Shown here: positions 62,214 to 64,000 of the stretch, piece after piece
Numbering within the stretch: the stretch's first letter is position 1
Layout: every line of letters starts with the position of its first letter
Assembly (NCBI GenBank): GCA_963772845.1
Contig: CAVYYW010000010.1
Span: 62,001-126,000, forward strand
Direction of reading: 5' to 3'
DNA: 64,000 nt
DNA from: CAVYYW01 sp963772845
GTDB taxonomy: Bacteria > Bacillota > Bacilli > Bacillales > Sporolactobacillaceae
The notes under the pieces: model-generated
Databases searched by the model: none
What the model was told of the DNA's origin: nothing
Seen by the model: the letters and a program-made list of their open reading frames with translations, nothing else
Translations under genes and position numbers: made by a program

Positions 62214-64000
62214 ATGAGTTTACTTTCCGAACAATCCCAAGCACTTAAAGATGATACATTTACAACTCCCCACCACTTATTCATTGAAAGACACACAGAA
62301 CGGTTAGATCCTGAGAATGCTGCTGAAGGACTGGCAGAATCACTGGATCGGTTTCAAGGTGCCTTATTTTCTAGCAGCTTCGAGTATACAGGACGTTATA
62401 CGCGCTGGGATGCTGGTTTTATAAACCCGCCAATTGAACTTAGACTGAAAGGGCGGGATTTTAAGATAGCCGCTTTAAATGACCGTGGAAAAGTCATCAT
62501 GAGCTTTCTTAAAAAAAAGCTGCCTGATGAAATGCCTGCCATCCCTTTTTGCGAAAAGGAAGATGCTCTTGCTGGAACATTGCCAGAGCCGGAGCCGGTT
62601 ACTGATGAAAGCGAGAGAACCCGCCAGGCTTCAATTTTTGATGTGATGCGGGCCTTCAAACGGCTGTTAAGTGTTCCGGGAGACCGTTTTCTAGGATTGT
62701 ACGGTGCATTCGGCTATGATCTGATTTTCCAGATGGAAGCTATAGAAAAAAAGATTACCAGACCAGATCAACAGAGTGATCTTGTTCTCTATATGCCGGA
62801 TCAGCTGATTGCCGTTGATCGAAAACTGGAGGCGGCGTACCGAATCTCCTATGATTTTTCTTTTGAATACCAACAGACTAGCGGAATGGCTAGAGAAACG
62901 ATCGAAATGCCTTATTCTTCTCATGTTCTGCGTGAAGTGCTCCCTTACCAGAAAGGAAACTTCTCAAAACTGGTTGAAACAGCTATGCCTGCATTTCAAG
63001 AAGGACAGTTGTATGAAGTGGTTCCGTCACAGCAGCTTTCAAGACAGTGTAATGATGAGCCATCAACCGTTTTTCAGCGTCTTAAAAAAATAAATCCCAG
63101 TCCATATGGTTTTCTAATCAATCTTGGAGGGGAGCACCTGGTTGGCGCTTCTCCTGAAATGTTTGTCAGAGTGGAGGGGAACCGAGTGGAAACCTGCCCG
63201 ATTTCGGGGACCATTAAGCGTTCAGGGGACGCTATTGAGGACGCAGAGCAGGTCAAAAAACTGCTTAATTCCGAAAAAGATGAAATCGAATTGACCATGT
63301 GCACAGATGTGGATCGAAATGATAAGTCTCGGATTTGTGAACCAGGCTCGGTAAAAGTGATTGGCCGGCGCCAGATTGAAGCTTATTCCCATCTTTTCCA
63401 TACCGTCGATCACATTGAAGGGACACTTCGGCCTGAATATGATGCTCTTGATGCCTTTATGACGCATATGTGGGCCGTGACGGTGACAGGATCGCCAAAA
63501 CCTGAAGCTGCTCGGTGGATTGAGGAGCATGAATCCTCTTCCAGGGGATGGTACGGTGGCGCAGTCGGTTTTTACACCTTCGATGGCAGGCTGAATACTG
63601 GTCTGACGTTAAGAACAGCTAGACTAAAGGATGGGATAGGTGACGTTAGAGCGGGAGCGACCGTTCTTCATGCCTCTGATCCCGAAGCTGAAGAGGAAGA
63701 AACACTTGTGAAGGCAAGGGCATTAATTAACGTTCTCGAAAACAAGGCTGAAAAACAAACAGAGAATCTCTGCGCTGTATCTGCATCAGAACAGGGAGAC
63801 ATTCTTCTTGTCGATCATGAAGATTCTTTTGTTCATACGCTGGCAAATTATCTTCGGCAGACAGGCGCTGCTGTCAAGGTCAGCCGCCCCGATATTGCAC
63901 GTTACCGGCTAAGAAAGGGTGAAGACTTTAGTTTAGTGGTTCTTTCTCCCGGGCCAGGCCGTCCTGAACGTTTTCAGATGGATGAAACGATTAACCTCTG
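62214..64000 (+). CDS. trpEG: Fused anthranilate synthase TrpEG, 3' truncated by window
   Basis: An open frame from the ATG at 62214 (AAGGAGGAGA) through 64000 without a stop, 595 codons. Residues ~1-515 are the chorismate-binding TrpE part: RWDAGFINPP near residue 64, YEVVPSQQLSR, PYGFLINLGGEHLVGASPEMFVRVEG, CPISGTIKRS, ELTMCTDVDRND, and SRGWYGGAVGFYTFDG. From residue 528 a glutamine amidotransferase begins (ILLVDHEDSFVHTLANYLRQTG), reaching SPGPGRP at the edge. So component I and II are one protein, making anthranilate from chorismate and glutamine. The catalytic Cys lies beyond the window. Confidence 0.93.
   Translation, partial: MSLLSEQSQALKDDTFTTPHHLFIERHTERLDPENAAEGLAESLDRFQGALFSSSFEYTGRYTRWDAGFINPPIELRLKGRDFKIAALNDRGKVIMSFLKKKLPDEMPAIPFCEKEDALAGTLPEPEPVTDESERTRQASIFDVMRAFKRLLSVPGDRFLGLYGAFGYDLIFQMEAIEKKITRPDQQSDLVLYMPDQLIAVDRKLEAAYRISYDFSFEYQQTSGMARETIEMPYSSHVLREVLPYQKGNFSKLVETAMPAFQEGQLYEVVPSQQLSRQCNDEPSTVFQRLKKINPSPYGFLINLGGEHLVGASPEMFVRVEGNRVETCPISGTIKRSGDAIEDAEQVKKLLNSEKDEIELTMCTDVDRNDKSRICEPGSVKVIGRRQIEAYSHLFHTVDHIEGTLRPEYDALDAFMTHMWAVTVTGSPKPEAARWIEEHESSSRGWYGGAVGFYTFDGRLNTGLTLRTARLKDGIGDVRAGATVLHASDPEAEEEETLVKARALINVLENKAEKQTENLCAVSASEQGDILLVDHEDSFVHTLANYLRQTGAAVKVSRPDIARYRLRKGEDFSLVVLSPGPGRPERFQMDETINL

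Overview
The window is chromosomal DNA of a spore-forming, Gram-positive member of the Bacillaceae. Evidence: a complete GerA/GerB/GerC nutrient germinant receptor operon, three GerPA/GerPF-type germination proteins, B. subtilis-type genes (helD, ywbE, yisL-like, ycsG/ycsI, the kipI/kipA (pxpB/pxpC) pair, yfiB/yfiC-like), strong AGGAGG ribosome binding sites, frequent TTG/GTG starts, and compact Rho-independent terminators. A Fictibacillus/Bacillus-like genome is a guess from gene style only. No rRNA, tRNA, prophage, transposase or CRISPR array was seen.

Layout. 1-620: tandem palindromic array. 0.8-11.5 kb: housekeeping genes (DUF421 membrane protein, alkyltransferase-like DNA repair protein, glutathione-independent formaldehyde dehydrogenase, quinone oxidoreductase, RarD permease, lipoprotein, FUSC transporter, M29 aminopeptidase). 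11.5-18.2 kb: composite repeat, a frameshifted lipoprotein gene, asparagine synthetase, TetR regulator, a three-gene gerP-like cluster with a sigma-K-like promoter, a DUF1259 protein. 18.5-23.2 kb: heterodimeric ABC exporter whose first gene appears to start at AUA, then a frameshifted HEAT-like gene. 23.2-24.3 kb: repeats. 24.4-28 kb: permuted papain-like protein, DUF975 protein, ywbE with two acetyltransferases. 28-32 kb: germinant receptor operon (A, B, C plus a small D-type subunit). 32.2-36.7 kb: 5-oxoproline operon pxpB-pxpC-pxpA-ycsG-ycsI. 37-44.7 kb: helD, betaine transporter, DinB protein, K+ channel, FMN reductase, ArsR-like regulator with a 28-bp perfect palindrome. 44.8-54 kb: repeat-rich, with a methyltransferase, diguanylate cyclase, lipoprotein, HAD phosphatase and an orphan oligopeptide-type permease pair (one frameshifted). 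54-59 kb: L,D-transpeptidase, esterase, DUF4363/DUF421 pair, small membrane proteins. 59.3-61.9 kb: duplicated hairpin elements, an amine oxidase whose 3' end runs into one of them, and an XRE regulator. 62-64 kb: a fused anthranilate synthase TrpEG (cut by the window end) preceded by a leader that looks like a TRAP (MtrB) binding site.

The most distinctive property is a network of intergenic repeats: (i) 52-bp units carrying two inverted repeats, in four arrays, with coordinated arm changes between subfamilies; (ii) a long GC-rich element present about ten times in both orientations; (iii) 21-bp tandem arrays sharing a TGG-TAAA pattern attached to different flanks; (iv) a ~160-bp inverted pair and a 179-bp direct duplication. 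The best regulatory candidate is the TRAP-type leader in front of a fused trpEG. Three genes carry single apparent frameshifts, so either decay or assembly error must be considered.
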